Shown: positions 17,666 to 26,209 of the stretch, piece after piece
How the letters are laid out: every line of letters begins with the position of its first letter
Numbering within the stretch: the stretch's first letter is position 1
Origin: Arthrobacter sp. V1I9
GTDB lineage: Bacteria > Actinomycetota > Actinomycetes > Actinomycetales > Micrococcaceae
Assembly (NCBI RefSeq): GCF_030817075.1
Contig: NZ_JAUSYU010000001.1
Span: 2,666,001-2,730,000 of the forward strand
DNA length: 64,000 nt
Direction: 5' to 3'
Translations under genes and position numbers: made by a program
The notes under the pieces: model-generated
Databases searched by the model: none
The model's input: only the letters and a program-made list of their open reading frames with translations
What the model was told of the DNA's origin: nothing

Positions 17666-18685
17666 ATGGCTAAGGCTCGTTCTGCGTGGCGTGCCCTGCG
17701 CCCTGTGTTCCTTGCCGGCGCGGCGACCCTGACCTGGCTGACGTTTTCGTCTCCGGCGGCCTCAGCGGACGTGCTTTCTGAAACCACGTCACTGTTGGGC
17801 GGGGTTACCAGCACGGTTTCTTCGGTAACGGACAAACTTGCCGGCCCTGCACCGGCTGCCCCTGCGGCCGCGCCTGCTGCTGCCGCGCCTGCTGCTGCGG
17901 CGCCCTCGCCGGGTTTGCTTGGGCCTGTGGTGGGCCAGGTTTCGGGGCTCGCGGACAGCATCGTCGCAGCGGTCCCGGTGGTGAACCAGGTGGTTCCCGC
18001 CGGTGCCGTGACGGTTGTTTCGGCTCCCGTCGCCGGAGTTGTTGACGGTGCTACCGCATCAGTGGTGGACGTTGTTGTTCCGCCTGTTGCCGGGGCCGTT
18101 CCGGTTCTTGAACCTGTTCTGGAGCCCGTCGCTGACCTGGCCACAGGCGCCGCTCCGCTGCCCGTTGCCGTTCCCGAACTGCCTGTGCTGCCGTCCGTTC
18201 CGGTTGATGCCGATCTTTCCGACGCCGCTGATCTTTCCGGCGGCGGCACCGATCCTTCCGCAGGCACCGTCGTCCCCGGAGGGGGCCAGGCTGTTGCCGA
18301 GGACCGGGACGCAACCCCGGAGGGCCCCGCGGCTGCGGACGTGCCCGCCGCCAGCGCTGTGCAGGGCACGGTTTCTGCCGATTCCGCTGTCGGCGCGGTG
18401 GCCCTGGCAGGTACCCCGTCCCCGCTGCGGGCCCCCCTGGCCGAGTCCGGTGCCGGGGCCGGGGAGCCTGGGACGGCTGACCCTTCGCCTGTCCCTGCCC
18501 AGGCACCTGCTGTCCCGGGTTCCGGTGCCGGTAGCGGCACGTCGGCGTCCGGTTCTTCCGGGTCTGCGGCGTGGCTGAGCGTTTTCACTGTTGATCTTCC
18601 TGTTCCCGGTGCCGTCCGTGCCGGGGAATCCTCTGAGCACGTCCCTGCACCGGCGTCCCTGGACCCCGGTTCCTCTCCTGATTAG
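17666..18685 (+). CDS. Secreted Ala/Pro/Val-rich low-complexity protein
   Basis: I do not recognise a family. The start at 17666 gives a clear signal peptide: basic MAKARSAWRAL, then a hydrophobic stretch (LAGAATLTWLTFSSP) and a likely cleavage after ASA (about residue 34). The remaining 300 residues are Ala-, Pro-, Val- and Gly-rich with motifs such as VVNQVVPAGAVTVVSAPVAG, and contain no cysteine. There is no LPXTG anchor or C-terminal membrane segment, so it is probably released or held non-covalently in the wall. It lies 93 bp upstream of the repeat-rich anchored protein, with which it shares composition. Confidence 0.7.
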   Translation: MAKARSAWRALRPVFLAGAATLTWLTFSSPAASADVLSETTSLLGGVTSTVSSVTDKLAGPAPAAPAAAPAAAAPAAAAPSPGLLGPVVGQVSGLADSIVAAVPVVNQVVPAGAVTVVSAPVAGVVDGATASVVDVVVPPVAGAVPVLEPVLEPVADLATGAAPLPVAVPELPVLPSVPVDADLSDAADLSGGGTDPSAGTVVPGGGQAVAEDRDATPEGPAAADVPAASAVQGTVSADSAVGAVALAGTPSPLRAPLAESGAGAGEPGTADPSPVPAQAPAVPGSGAGSGTSASGSSGSAAWLSVFTVDLPVPGAVRAGESSEHVPAPASLDPGSSPD

Positions 18686-18778
18686 TTGAGACCCGTCTGC
18701 CCCCTGTGTGGCAGAACGCGGCATTGCGGGTTGCTGACCAAGCACCCCTTACCTCAACTATTTTCAGGAGACATCATC

Positions 18779-20368
18779 ATGAGTTCGAACCTACGCAGGG
18801 GGATGCTGGGCACCCTCTTTGCCGGCGGGCTTCTAGCCTTCGGCTGCACCGCGGCCAACGCCGCGGACACCACCAGCGGTCCGGACCTTTCCGGTTCCGC
18901 CCTCGTCTCGGCGGCGGCGTCCGCTGACACCGCGTCGTTGGGCCTGCTGGGTGGCCCAACGCCGTCGGAGTCAACGGCCGTCGCCGCCGTAGTCAACGCC
19001 GCAGTGGACCTCGGAGCCGTCACCGCCGCACCTGCCCCGGCCGCGACCGACCTGGCAGCCGCTGCAGACGTCGTGGTTGACCTCGGAAACGGGACCGGCC
19101 AGGCCGCCAGCCCTGACTTCACCGCCGCCGTCGTGAACCTCGGCCCCGGCAACGCCGTCACCGCCGCACCTGCACCGGCCGCGACCGACCTGGCAGCCGC
19201 CGCGGACGTCGTGGTTGACCTCGGAAACGGGACCGGCCAGGCCGCCAGCCCGGACCTCACCGCGGCCGCCGTCGTGGACCTAGGTCCCGGCAACGCCGTC
19301 ACCGGCGCACCTGCACCGGCCCCGGCCAACCTCACTGCCGCTGCAGACGTCGTGGTTGACCTCGGAAACGGGACCGGCCAGGCCGCCAGCCCGGACCTCA
19401 CCGCGGCGGCCGTTGTGGACCTCGGAGCCGTCACCGGCGCACCCGCCGCGGCCGCGACCGACCTGGCTGCCGCTGCGGACGTCGTGGTTGACCTCGGCGG
19501 CACCAACAGCGCCACCGACGGGCTCACCACCGGTGGAACCGACGCCCTGGTGGACGTCAACCTCGGCGGCACCAACAGCGCCACCGACGGGCTCACCACC
19601 GGTGGAACCAACGCCCTGGTGGACGTCAACCTCGGCGGCACCAACAGCGCCACCGACGGGCTCACCACCGGTGGAACCAACGCCCTGGTGGACGTCACCC
19701 TCGGCGGCACCAGCGGCACCACCGACGGGCTCACCACCGGTGGAACCGACGCACTGGTTGATGCAGTTGTGGACGTCAGCCTCGGCGGCAGTGGTACCGG
19801 TGGCACCACCGGCGGACTCAGCGCCGTAGTAGATGCAGTGGTCGGTGTCGGCACCGGCAGCACCGGCGGTAACACCGGTGGACTGGTTGCCGACCTCGAC
19901 CTGGGCCTGGACCTGGGACTGGGCAGTGACGGCAATGGCACGGAGAACCCTGGCACCGGCACACCCGGTGCCGAAACCCCGGGTGACGGCACCACAGGCG
20001 GCACCGGCACCGAAGACCCCGACACCAATACCCCCGGCACCGGCACCGATAACGGCAACGGCAACGGTACTGACACCGGCACCACGGGTTCGAACAACGG
20101 TTCTGACACCGGCACCGCAGCCACCGGCGGCTTCTCCGCAGCACCGGCCGGTTCCACCGCAGTGAGCGGCGCCATCGCCCTGGACACCACCGCCGGCAAC
20201 ACACCTGCGCAGGCAAACACCACCCAGGCAGGCACCACCCGGGCAGGCACCACCCAGGGCGCCAACGCCCTGGCCAACACCGGCGCGGACGCCTCCCTGG
20301 TCCCGCTGGCCCTGCTGCTCCTGGCAGCAGGAACCCTCCTCATGCTCCGCAAGCGCAAGGTCTCCTAG
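18779..20368 (+). CDS. Repeat-rich cell-wall-anchored surface protein with LANTG sortase motif
   Basis: A 529-residue surface protein. The N-terminal signal (RRGMLGTLFAGGLLAFGCTAANA) is followed by about four 44-47-residue repeats (ATDLAAAADVVVDLGNGTG core), then 23-residue repeats (LGGTNSATDGLTTGGTNAL core), and a Gly/Thr/Asn/Asp-rich stalk. The C-terminus carries LANTG, a hydrophobic stretch (LVPLALLLLAAGTLLML) and RKRKVS. This is the layout of class E sortase substrates (LAXTG) known in high-GC actinobacteria. The start at 18779 has AGGAG upstream. Function is unknown; adhesion or matrix structure is a guess. Confidence 0.8.
   Translation: MSSNLRRGMLGTLFAGGLLAFGCTAANAADTTSGPDLSGSALVSAAASADTASLGLLGGPTPSESTAVAAVVNAAVDLGAVTAAPAPAATDLAAAADVVVDLGNGTGQAASPDFTAAVVNLGPGNAVTAAPAPAATDLAAAADVVVDLGNGTGQAASPDLTAAAVVDLGPGNAVTGAPAPAPANLTAAADVVVDLGNGTGQAASPDLTAAAVVDLGAVTGAPAAAATDLAAAADVVVDLGGTNSATDGLTTGGTDALVDVNLGGTNSATDGLTTGGTNALVDVNLGGTNSATDGLTTGGTNALVDVTLGGTSGTTDGLTTGGTDALVDAVVDVSLGGSGTGGTTGGLSAVVDAVVGVGTGSTGGNTGGLVADLDLGLDLGLGSDGNGTENPGTGTPGAETPGDGTTGGTGTEDPDTNTPGTGTDNGNGNGTDTGTTGSNNGSDTGTAATGGFSAAPAGSTAVSGAIALDTTAGNTPAQANTTQAGTTRAGTTQGANALANTGADASLVPLALLLLAAGTLLMLRKRKVS
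19028..19492 (+). repeat. In-frame coding repeats of about 132-141 bp
   Basis: Four copies begin near 19028, 19166, 19307 and 19439, spaced 138, 141 and 132 bp, all multiples of three. They encode the ADVVVDLGNGTGQAASPD-type repeats of the surface protein and are nearly identical at DNA level, so recombination could change copy number. Confidence 0.9.
19493..19780 (+). repeat. 69-bp in-frame tandem repeats
   Basis: Near-identical 69-bp units start at 19493, 19562, 19631 and 19700, with a divergent start at 19781. Each encodes 23 residues with the LGGTNSATDGLTTGG core. Confidence 0.93.
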
Positions 20369-20613
20369 GACACCAAACGATTGCTGACCGTGCCTGCACC
20401 CCGCGCCTGAAGCGGCAGCAGCAAGCAGGCTGAACGGAAGGAGGACCCCGCACAACACAAAACCAACACACGAAACAACGCAAACATGTCATCAGCACAC
20501 ATGTCCTTGTGGCCGATGGCCCGGCAGCGAAACCCACACACGGTTCCGCCGCCGGGCCCTCGGCGTGTCACAGAACAGAAGCCAGGCCAATCGTCCGTTT
20601 ACTCCACCGCCCG

Positions 20614-20619
20614 TATAAT
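20614..20619 (+). promoter_or_regulatory. Consensus -10 box for the Ser/Thr kinase operon
   Basis: A perfect TATAAT lies 42 nt upstream of the kinase ATG in an otherwise unremarkable 293-bp gap. No good -35 hexamer is visible at 17 nt. The gap also holds a GGCCCGGC/GCCGGGCC inverted repeat at 20518-20558 that may end the preceding transcript. Confidence 0.55.
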
Positions 20620-20661
20620 TTGTTGTACGACAGTGCCGCAGCGCACCGGGAGGAACGGGTC

Positions 20662-21885
20662 ATGGTGGCGGAATCGCCTAGCTCCATCAAGAATGAAGTG
20701 GTCGGCGGACGTTATCGGTTGGGTGAAGTCATTGGCCGCGGCGGAATGTCATCGGTTTACTGTGCCCGGGACGAGAACCTGGGCCGCGACGTTGCCCTGA
20801 AGCTCTTTGCTCCGCAGGCTCCGGACGCCGACGAATTGAAGCGGCAGGAAGCGGAAATCCAGCTCCTGGCCACGCTCAACCATCCGGGGCTGGTCACTCT
20901 TTTCGACGCCGGGATCGATGACCGTATCCCTGACGAGCCGAGGCCTTTCCTCACCATGGAGCTTGTGGACGGCCAGGATCTGCGGACCCGGATCCGCCAT
21001 AGCCGCGTCCCGCTGGAGGAACTTGCCGTAATCGGGGCAGGCATCGCCGACGCACTGGCGTATGTCCACGGCCTCGGAATCATCCACCGCGACATCAAGC
21101 CTGCCAATATCCTGCTGGTGCAGATCCGCCCCGGGGAGCCGCTGCGTCCCAAACTTACGGACTTCGGCATCGCCCGGATCGCGGACTCCACCCGCCTGAC
21201 AGCCACGGGCACAATGGTGGGCACTGCCGCTTACCTCAGCCCGGAACAGGCCCTGGGCAAGCCTCTCTCCTCCGCCACGGACATCTACTCCCTCGGGCTT
21301 GTGCTGCTTGAATGCATCAAGGGCACGGTCGAGTATCCGGGCGGCGCAGTTGAATCTGCCGTGGCGCGCCTGCACCGTGCGCCGGAAATCCCCGAGGATC
21401 TGCCGTCCGAATGGGCTGACCTGGTCCGGTCCATGACAGCCATCGAACCTCTGGAGCGCCCCGCCGCCGCGGACATCGAGACCGCCCTCCGGCAGGCGCT
21501 GGTGTCCCCCGCGTCAACCCCCGGAGAACTCGTTCCGGAAACCACGAGGGTCCTGCCGGCCATGCCGTTCCACCCGCCCTCCATCACTGCTGAGGAATCG
21601 GTGGATGAACTGCGTGAGGCGGCAGGGCCAGTAGACGCAGCTTCGCCGGCCGCCCCTGGACAAGTACTGAAGGGCGGGCAGCCCAAGAAGGAGCGGTCCT
21701 CAGGATCGCGACGCCGGCGCTTGTGGCTGGCAGTGCTTCTTGGGGTTTTGGTGCTGGCTGCAGCCGTAGCGGCAGTGATGGCCAGCCTGTCCACCCAGTC
21801 CACCGCCGACGTCGTGCCCTACCCCACGGTGACCGGCGTCCTTGGTGAGCACCTGGAGGAGCTCCAGAAGAGCGTGGAGCCGTGA
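20662..21885 (+). CDS. Transmembrane serine/threonine protein kinase
   Basis: A 407-residue Hanks-type kinase. The kinase domain has the Gly-rich loop GRGGMSSVY, the ATP lysine in VALKLF, the catalytic HRDIKPANIL, DFGIAR and the activation-loop end YLSPEQ. One transmembrane helix follows (LWLAVLLGVLVLAAAVAAVM, near residues 352-371) with only about 35 residues outside, so it lacks PASTA domains and resembles PknA-like kinases with a minimal sensor. The start at 20662 has GGGAGG upstream. The stop overlaps the next start (GTGA), coupling it to a lipoprotein that might act as its sensor partner. Confidence 0.93.
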   Translation: MVAESPSSIKNEVVGGRYRLGEVIGRGGMSSVYCARDENLGRDVALKLFAPQAPDADELKRQEAEIQLLATLNHPGLVTLFDAGIDDRIPDEPRPFLTMELVDGQDLRTRIRHSRVPLEELAVIGAGIADALAYVHGLGIIHRDIKPANILLVQIRPGEPLRPKLTDFGIARIADSTRLTATGTMVGTAAYLSPEQALGKPLSSATDIYSLGLVLLECIKGTVEYPGGAVESAVARLHRAPEIPEDLPSEWADLVRSMTAIEPLERPAAADIETALRQALVSPASTPGELVPETTRVLPAMPFHPPSITAEESVDELREAAGPVDAASPAAPGQVLKGGQPKKERSSGSRRRRLWLAVLLGVLVLAAAVAAVMASLSTQSTADVVPYPTVTGVLGEHLEELQKSVEP

Positions 21886-22394
21886 GCTTGAAGCTGCGGG
21901 GCACTTCGAGTGGCCCCCGGTTACGGGTTGTATCGACGTGCACGGCTGCCGTGTTGGCGGCCGGCCTTGTGGCTGGCTGCGGTCCCAGCGACACCGGCTT
22001 GCAGCCAGCCGCTGCCCGGCAGCTTCAGGCGCGGGTCCTCGAAGTCACTGAGGCTTCCTCCAAGAATGATCCCGCCACAGCCATGAAAGCCCTGAAAGGC
22101 CTTGAAACAGAGTTGGCTGCGGCCCAAGGCAAGGGCCAAATTTCCGAGGATCGGCGCCAGACGATCACGACCATCGCAGCTGCCGTACGGGCCGACCTGG
22201 AAGAAGCTGTCGCGGCCGCTGCCAAGGCAGCAGAAAACGCGAAAATCGCTGCGGACCGGGCTGCGGCTCAAACTTCCCCGCCGGCCGTCGAGGCTCCGGC
22301 ACCGGCTCCCGAGCCCGCTCCGGCCCCCGCACCGGAAACCGGAAATAATGACGACAAGAAGGACAACGAGGGCAAGGGCAAAGGCAAAGACTAA
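21882..22394 (+). CDS. Ala-rich lipoprotein coupled to the Ser/Thr kinase
   Basis: A 170-residue exported lipoprotein, not assigned to a named family. A GTG start overlaps the kinase stop. The signal peptide ends in the lipobox LVAGC (Cys at about residue 33). Residues about 40-130 are charged and Ala-rich with probable coiled-coil character (LEEAVAAAAKAAENAKIAAD). A Pro/Ala/Glu tail ends in a Lys/Asp/Gly-rich segment (DDKKDNEGKGKGKD). Coupling suggests it functions with the kinase at the cell envelope; this is inferred. Confidence 0.75.
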   Translation: MSLKLRGTSSGPRLRVVSTCTAAVLAAGLVAGCGPSDTGLQPAAARQLQARVLEVTEASSKNDPATAMKALKGLETELAAAQGKGQISEDRRQTITTIAAAVRADLEEAVAAAAKAAENAKIAADRAAAQTSPPAVEAPAPAPEPAPAPAPETGNNDDKKDNEGKGKGKD

Positions 22395-22462
22395 CGCCTG
22401 GCTCCAAGCGCGCGACGACGGCTCGTCAGCTCAGGACGACCCCACCCGTTCCTGCCACATAA

Positions 22463-22508
22463 GAAAGAGGCGGCGCCCCGGTATCGAACCAGGGACACCG
22501 CCTCTTTC
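22463..22508. terminator. Bidirectional terminator hairpin between the lipoprotein gene and icd
   Basis: GAAAGAGGCGG (22463-22473) pairs perfectly with CCGCCTCTTTC (22498-22508), and the inner bases extend the stem. The A-rich and T-rich flanks suit termination on both strands between converging genes. Confidence 0.85.
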
Positions 22509-22542
22509 GCGTTGCCTGTTCAGCTGCTGACGCAGCCGTGCG

Positions 22543-24762
22543 TTAGCTCAGCGTGGCGAGAACCTTGTTCAGGGTGGCGGACGGGCGCATCACTGCGGAA
22601 GCCTTCGCATCGTCCGGGTTGTAGTAGCCTCCGACGTCCACCGGGGAGCCCTGGACCTCAGCCAGCTCGCCCACGATGGTTTCCTCCTTGGAGGAGAGCT
22701 CATCGGCGACGGAGCTGAAGGCGGCGGCCAGGTCGGCGTCGTCCGTCTGCTTGGCCAGTTCCTCCGCCCAGTAGCGGGCCAGGAAGTAGTGGCTGCCGCG
22801 GTTGTCCAGCTCGCCCACACGGCGGCTGGGCGACTTGTTCTCCAGCAGGAAGGTGCCGGTGGCGCGATCCAGGGTGTCGGCCAGGACCTGGGCGCGGGCG
22901 TTGCCCGTGGTGGTGGCCAGGTGCTCGAAGCTCACGGCCAGAGCCAGGAACTCGCCCAGGCTGTCCCAGCGCAGGTGGTTTTCCTTAAGCAGCTGCTGGA
23001 CGTGCTTCGGGGCGGATCCGCCGGCGCCGGTTTCGAAGAGCCCGCCGCCGTTCATCAGCGGAACAACGGACAGCATCTTGGCGCTGGTGCCCAGCTCCAG
23101 GATGGGGAACAGGTCCGTGAGGTAGTCGCGCAGGACGTTGCCGGATACCGAGATGGTGTCCTCACCCTTGCGGATACGGTCCAGGGTGAACGCGATGGCC
23201 TTCACCGGGGACATGATGCGGATGTCCAGGCCCTCGGTGTCGTGGTCCTTCAGGTACTCGTTGACCTTGGCGATGAGGTTGGCGTCGTGGGCGCGTTCCT
23301 CGTCCAGCCAGAACACAGCAGGGGTCTGGGAGGCGCGGGCGCGCGTGACGGCGAGCTTGACCCAGTCGCGGATGGGCAGGTCCTTGGTCTGGCAGGCACG
23401 CCAGATGTCCCCGACGGAAACCTCGTGTTCGATCAGGACGTTCCCGGAGCCGTCCACGATCTGCACCGTGCCCGCTTCCTGGATCTCGAAGGTCTTGTCG
23501 TGGCTGCCGTATTCCTCGGCTGCCTGCGCCATGAGGCCCACGTTCGGCACGGTTCCCATGGTGGTGGGATCGTAGGCGCCGTTGGCGCGGCAGTCATCGA
23601 GGACCACCTGGTAGATGCCGGCGTAGGAGCTGTCGGGCAGCACGGCGAGCGTGTCAGCTTCCTTGCCGTCCGGGCCCCACATGTGGCCGGAGCTGCGGAT
23701 CATGGCGGGCATGGATGCGTCCACGATGACGTCGCTGGGGACGTTCAGGGTGGTGATGCCCTTGTCCGAGTCCACCATGGCCAGGGCGGGGCCCTCTTCG
23801 AGGCCCTTCTTGATGAGGGACTGGACGCCTTCCCGGACGTCTTCCGGGAGGTCTTCGAGGCTGCTCAGGATGGCAGCGAGGCCGTTGTTCGGGCTGATGC
23901 CGGCGGCGGCAAGTTGCTTGCCGTAGGTATCGAACAGCTCGGAGAAGTAGGCCTTGACCACGTGGCCGAAGATGATGGGGTCCGAGACCTTCATCATGGT
24001 GGCCTTGAGGTGGGCGGAGAAAAGGATGCCTTCTTCCTTGGCGCGGGCGACCTGGGCCTGCAGGAACTCATCCAGGGCTGCGGCGCGCATCACGGTGCCG
24101 TCGATGACCTCGCCGGCCTGAACCGGGAAGGCCTTCTTCAGGACCTTGACCGAACCGTCTTCGCGGACCAGCTGGATGGCGATGGTGCCCTCAGACTCGA
24201 TGACAACGGACTTCTCGTTGGAGCGGAAGTCATCCTTGCCCATGGTGGCCACGTTGGTCTTCGAATCGGCGGTCCAGGCGCCCATGGAGTGCGGGTTCTG
24301 GCGCGCGTAGTTCTTGACGGACAGGGGTGCGCGGCGGTCCGAGTTGCCTTCACGCAGGACCGGGTTCACTGCCGAGCCCTTGATCCTGTCGTAGCGGGAG
24401 CGGACGGCCGTCTCCTCATCAGAGGACGGGTTGTCAGGGTAGTCCGGGAGGGCGTAGCCCTGGCCCTGCAGCTCGGCGATCGCTGCCTTCAGCTGAGGGA
24501 TGGAGGCGCTGATGTTGGGCAGCTTGATGATGTTGGCTTCCGGCGTCTTCGCCAGCTCACCGAGTTCAGCAAGGGCGTCACCGATCTGCTGCTCGGGGGT
24601 GAGGTAGTCACCGAAAACGGCGATGATGCGGCCGGCGAGCGAAATGTCGCGGGTCTCCACCTCCACACCTGCTGTCGAGGCGAAGGCCTCAACGATGGGC
24701 AGGAACGAATAGGTAGCCAGCATCGGCGCTTCGTCGGTGTGGGTGTAGATAATCTTGGACAT
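22543..24762 (-). CDS. icd: NADP-dependent isocitrate dehydrogenase, monomeric type
   Basis: This TCA-cycle enzyme decarboxylates isocitrate to 2-oxoglutarate with NADP. The 739-residue length is diagnostic of the monomeric IDH-II class, common in Corynebacterium- and Arthrobacter-like actinobacteria. Recognisable segments include [20 protein letters not shown] near residue 75-100, [16 protein letters not shown] and [16 protein letters not shown]. An AGGGAGA site lies 10 nt before the ATG. It stands alone and converges on the kinase-lipoprotein pair. Confidence 0.96.
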   Translation of the reverse strand: MSKIIYTHTDEAPMLATYSFLPIVEAFASTAGVEVETRDISLAGRIIAVFGDYLTPEQQIGDALAELGELAKTPEANIIKLPNISASIPQLKAAIAELQGQGYALPDYPDNPSSDEETAVRSRYDRIKGSAVNPVLREGNSDRRAPLSVKNYARQNPHSMGAWTADSKTNVATMGKDDFRSNEKSVVIESEGTIAIQLVREDGSVKVLKKAFPVQAGEVIDGTVMRAAALDEFLQAQVARAKEEGILFSAHLKATMMKVSDPIIFGHVVKAYFSELFDTYGKQLAAAGISPNNGLAAILSSLEDLPEDVREGVQSLIKKGLEEGPALAMVDSDKGITTLNVPSDVIVDASMPAMIRSSGHMWGPDGKEADTLAVLPDSSYAGIYQVVLDDCRANGAYDPTTMGTVPNVGLMAQAAEEYGSHDKTFEIQEAGTVQIVDGSGNVLIEHEVSVGDIWRACQTKDLPIRDWVKLAVTRARASQTPAVFWLDEERAHDANLIAKVNEYLKDHDTEGLDIRIMSPVKAIAFTLDRIRKGEDTISVSGNVLRDYLTDLFPILELGTSAKMLSVVPLMNGGGLFETGAGGSAPKHVQQLLKENHLRWDSLGEFLALAVSFEHLATTTGNARAQVLADTLDRATGTFLLENKSPSRRVGELDNRGSHYFLARYWAEELAKQTDDADLAAAFSSVADELSSKEETIVGELAEVQGSPVDVGGYYNPDDAKASAVMRPSATLNKVLATLS

Positions 24763-25119
24763 GCGCGGGCGTCTCCCTGTGGGTCGGCTTGGTTGTGAAA
24801 ATTCGGTCTATTTCACCATGTATAACCTACCCGAGGACAAGGGTTTGAACCCTACCGGAGCTTCTGGATTACCCAGCAGGCGGGCAGGATTACAGCGATG
24901 GAGAACGTACGACGGCGTCACGCGCCCGGGTGCCCCTACCGCCGTCGTGCTTTCCGCCCAGGGTAGGCCCCAGAGCCCCTTATCCGAAGTTGCGGGCAAT
25001 AAAAAAGGCGAAAGCCCTAGCCGATACGCAGCAACTATCTACAATGTTGTATTCGGCGATATGTTTGCCACGTCACTCTTGGCCCTTCCCGGGGCCCTCC
25101 CCGTTAGGACAGGACAACA
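24763..25119. other. 357-bp divergent intergenic region with operator and structured-leader candidates
   Basis: This gap separates icd (leftward) from the serine protease (rightward). Near icd, GTGAAA (24795-24800) and TTTCAC (24811-24816) form an inverted repeat likely to lie in its promoter. GGGTTTGAACCC at 24840-24851 is a 12-bp palindrome. Closer to the protease, a GGC-GAAA-GCC tetraloop hairpin (about 25008-25017) is followed by GCCGATA pairing with TATTCGGC around an inner CAAC/GTTG hairpin (about 25020-25060). I see no coding sequence and no known riboswitch class. Confidence 0.55.
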
Positions 25120-26079
25120 ATGATTCGCACCAGGTCCTTAGTTTCCGGATTTCTAAGCCTCTCAGCAGCAGCCGCTTTAACGCTCTGCGCCGCCGGCGGG
25201 GCCACCGCTGCCCCAGCGGCTTCCGACGAGAAAAAGAACCCCACCGTCGTCAGCGCGGTCCTGGACAGTACAGGCGTGGCCGAGTACTGGACAGCCGACC
25301 GGATGCGGCAGGCAGTCTCAGGCGAGGTCCTTGGCGAAAAGGCCCGCGAACGCGGCAACCGTTCGAGGGTGGACACCGTGAAGAAAGGCAAGAGCACCAA
25401 GATCAAGGCCACCCGTGCCATGGCTGCAACCGAAAAGTCCGTGAAGCACATCGGCAAGGTCTTCTTCGTCATGGGCGGCGCCAACTACGTCTGCTCCGGC
25501 AACGCCGTCACCTCCGATAACAAGAGCACGGTATCGACGGCCGGCCACTGCGCCATGGACGGACTGGGGCAGAAGGCTCAAAAGTTCGCGTTTGTCCCCG
25601 CATATGAAAACGGCAACAGGCCTTACGGCACGTGGACTGCCAGGGCCTTGTACGCACCCCGCCAGTGGAGCTCCGGCGGCAACATGGCGTACGACACCGC
25701 TTTTGCCGTGATGGCCCCGGACAGCACCGGTCGGCTTCTGACCAACGTTGTTGGTGGTTCAGGCGTGGCGTTCAATGAGGACAGCGGCGAGTACTACACG
25801 TCCTACGGTTACCCGGCCTCTGCACCGTTTAACGGGGAGACCCTCAGGAGCTGCGCAGGCACGGCAACCCCGGACACCAACAACACGGCATTCGGAACCC
25901 AGGGCATTCCCTGCGATATGAACGGCGGCTCGTCCGGCGGCCCGTGGCTGATCGGCTCAGGCTCGGACGGCTACCAAAACTCGGTCAACAGCTACGGCTA
26001 CAAGGGCTCCAAGGTCCTGTACGGCCCGCAGTGGGGCGACGTTATCGAGGCGACGTACGAGATCGCCGAAGCTTCCTAA
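25120..26079 (+). CDS. Secreted trypsin/V8-like serine protease
   Basis: A 319-residue exported endopeptidase. The signal peptide (MIRTRSLVSGFLSLSAAAAL) ends near ATAAPA, followed by a propeptide-like basic region. The catalytic triad is visible: His in STAGHCAM (about residue 147), Asp in AYDTAFAVM (about 192) and Ser in NGGSSGGPW (about 272). Cysteines are placed to form disulfides (NYVCSGNAV with GHCAM; RSCAGTAT with GIPCDM). It resembles glutamyl-endopeptidase-like enzymes. It is monocistronic with a strong terminator hairpin. Confidence 0.93.
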   Translation: MIRTRSLVSGFLSLSAAAALTLCAAGGATAAPAASDEKKNPTVVSAVLDSTGVAEYWTADRMRQAVSGEVLGEKARERGNRSRVDTVKKGKSTKIKATRAMAATEKSVKHIGKVFFVMGGANYVCSGNAVTSDNKSTVSTAGHCAMDGLGQKAQKFAFVPAYENGNRPYGTWTARALYAPRQWSSGGNMAYDTAFAVMAPDSTGRLLTNVVGGSGVAFNEDSGEYYTSYGYPASAPFNGETLRSCAGTATPDTNNTAFGTQGIPCDMNGGSSGGPWLIGSGSDGYQNSVNSYGYKGSKVLYGPQWGDVIEATYEIAEAS

Positions 26080-26092
26080 GAAGCCAGGAAAC

Positions 26093-26136
26093 GCCGACGG
26101 CGCCTGTCCCCCGCGAAGGGGACAGGCGCCGTCGGC
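26093..26136 (+). terminator. Perfect 19-bp terminator hairpin after the serine protease
   Basis: Positions 26093-26111 and 26118-26136 are perfect complements with a 6-nt loop CGCGAA, followed by ATTT. It separates the protease from converging purH. Confidence 0.88.
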
Positions 26137-26209
26137 ATTTCACACAAGATGGGCTCACGCCGGCAGGGTTCCCTGGCCGAGGGCAGCGAGGTTAGGGGGC
26201 CGGTGGGGA

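Noticed and set aside
18754..20458. Long antisense open frames (about 390-530 codons) across the repeat-rich surface gene
   Set aside because: They arise from the biased GC-rich repeat composition; only the plus-strand frame has a signal peptide, repeats in register and a wall anchor.
22463..22508. Possible tRNA gene (T-loop-like GTTCGATAC)
   Set aside because: No D-arm, anticodon arm or matching 5' acceptor stem lies at the right distance; the bases are fully explained by an 11-bp terminator hairpin.
24838..24860. GGGTTTGAACCC resembling a tRNA 3' end on the minus strand
   Set aside because: It is a simple palindrome without the rest of a tRNA; no cloverleaf can be drawn around it.
25000..25065. 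c-di-GMP (GEMM) riboswitch ahead of the serine protease
   Set aside because: A GAAA tetraloop and an ACGCA string are present but the order and conserved joins of GEMM-I are not; I kept it only as an unclassified structured leader.
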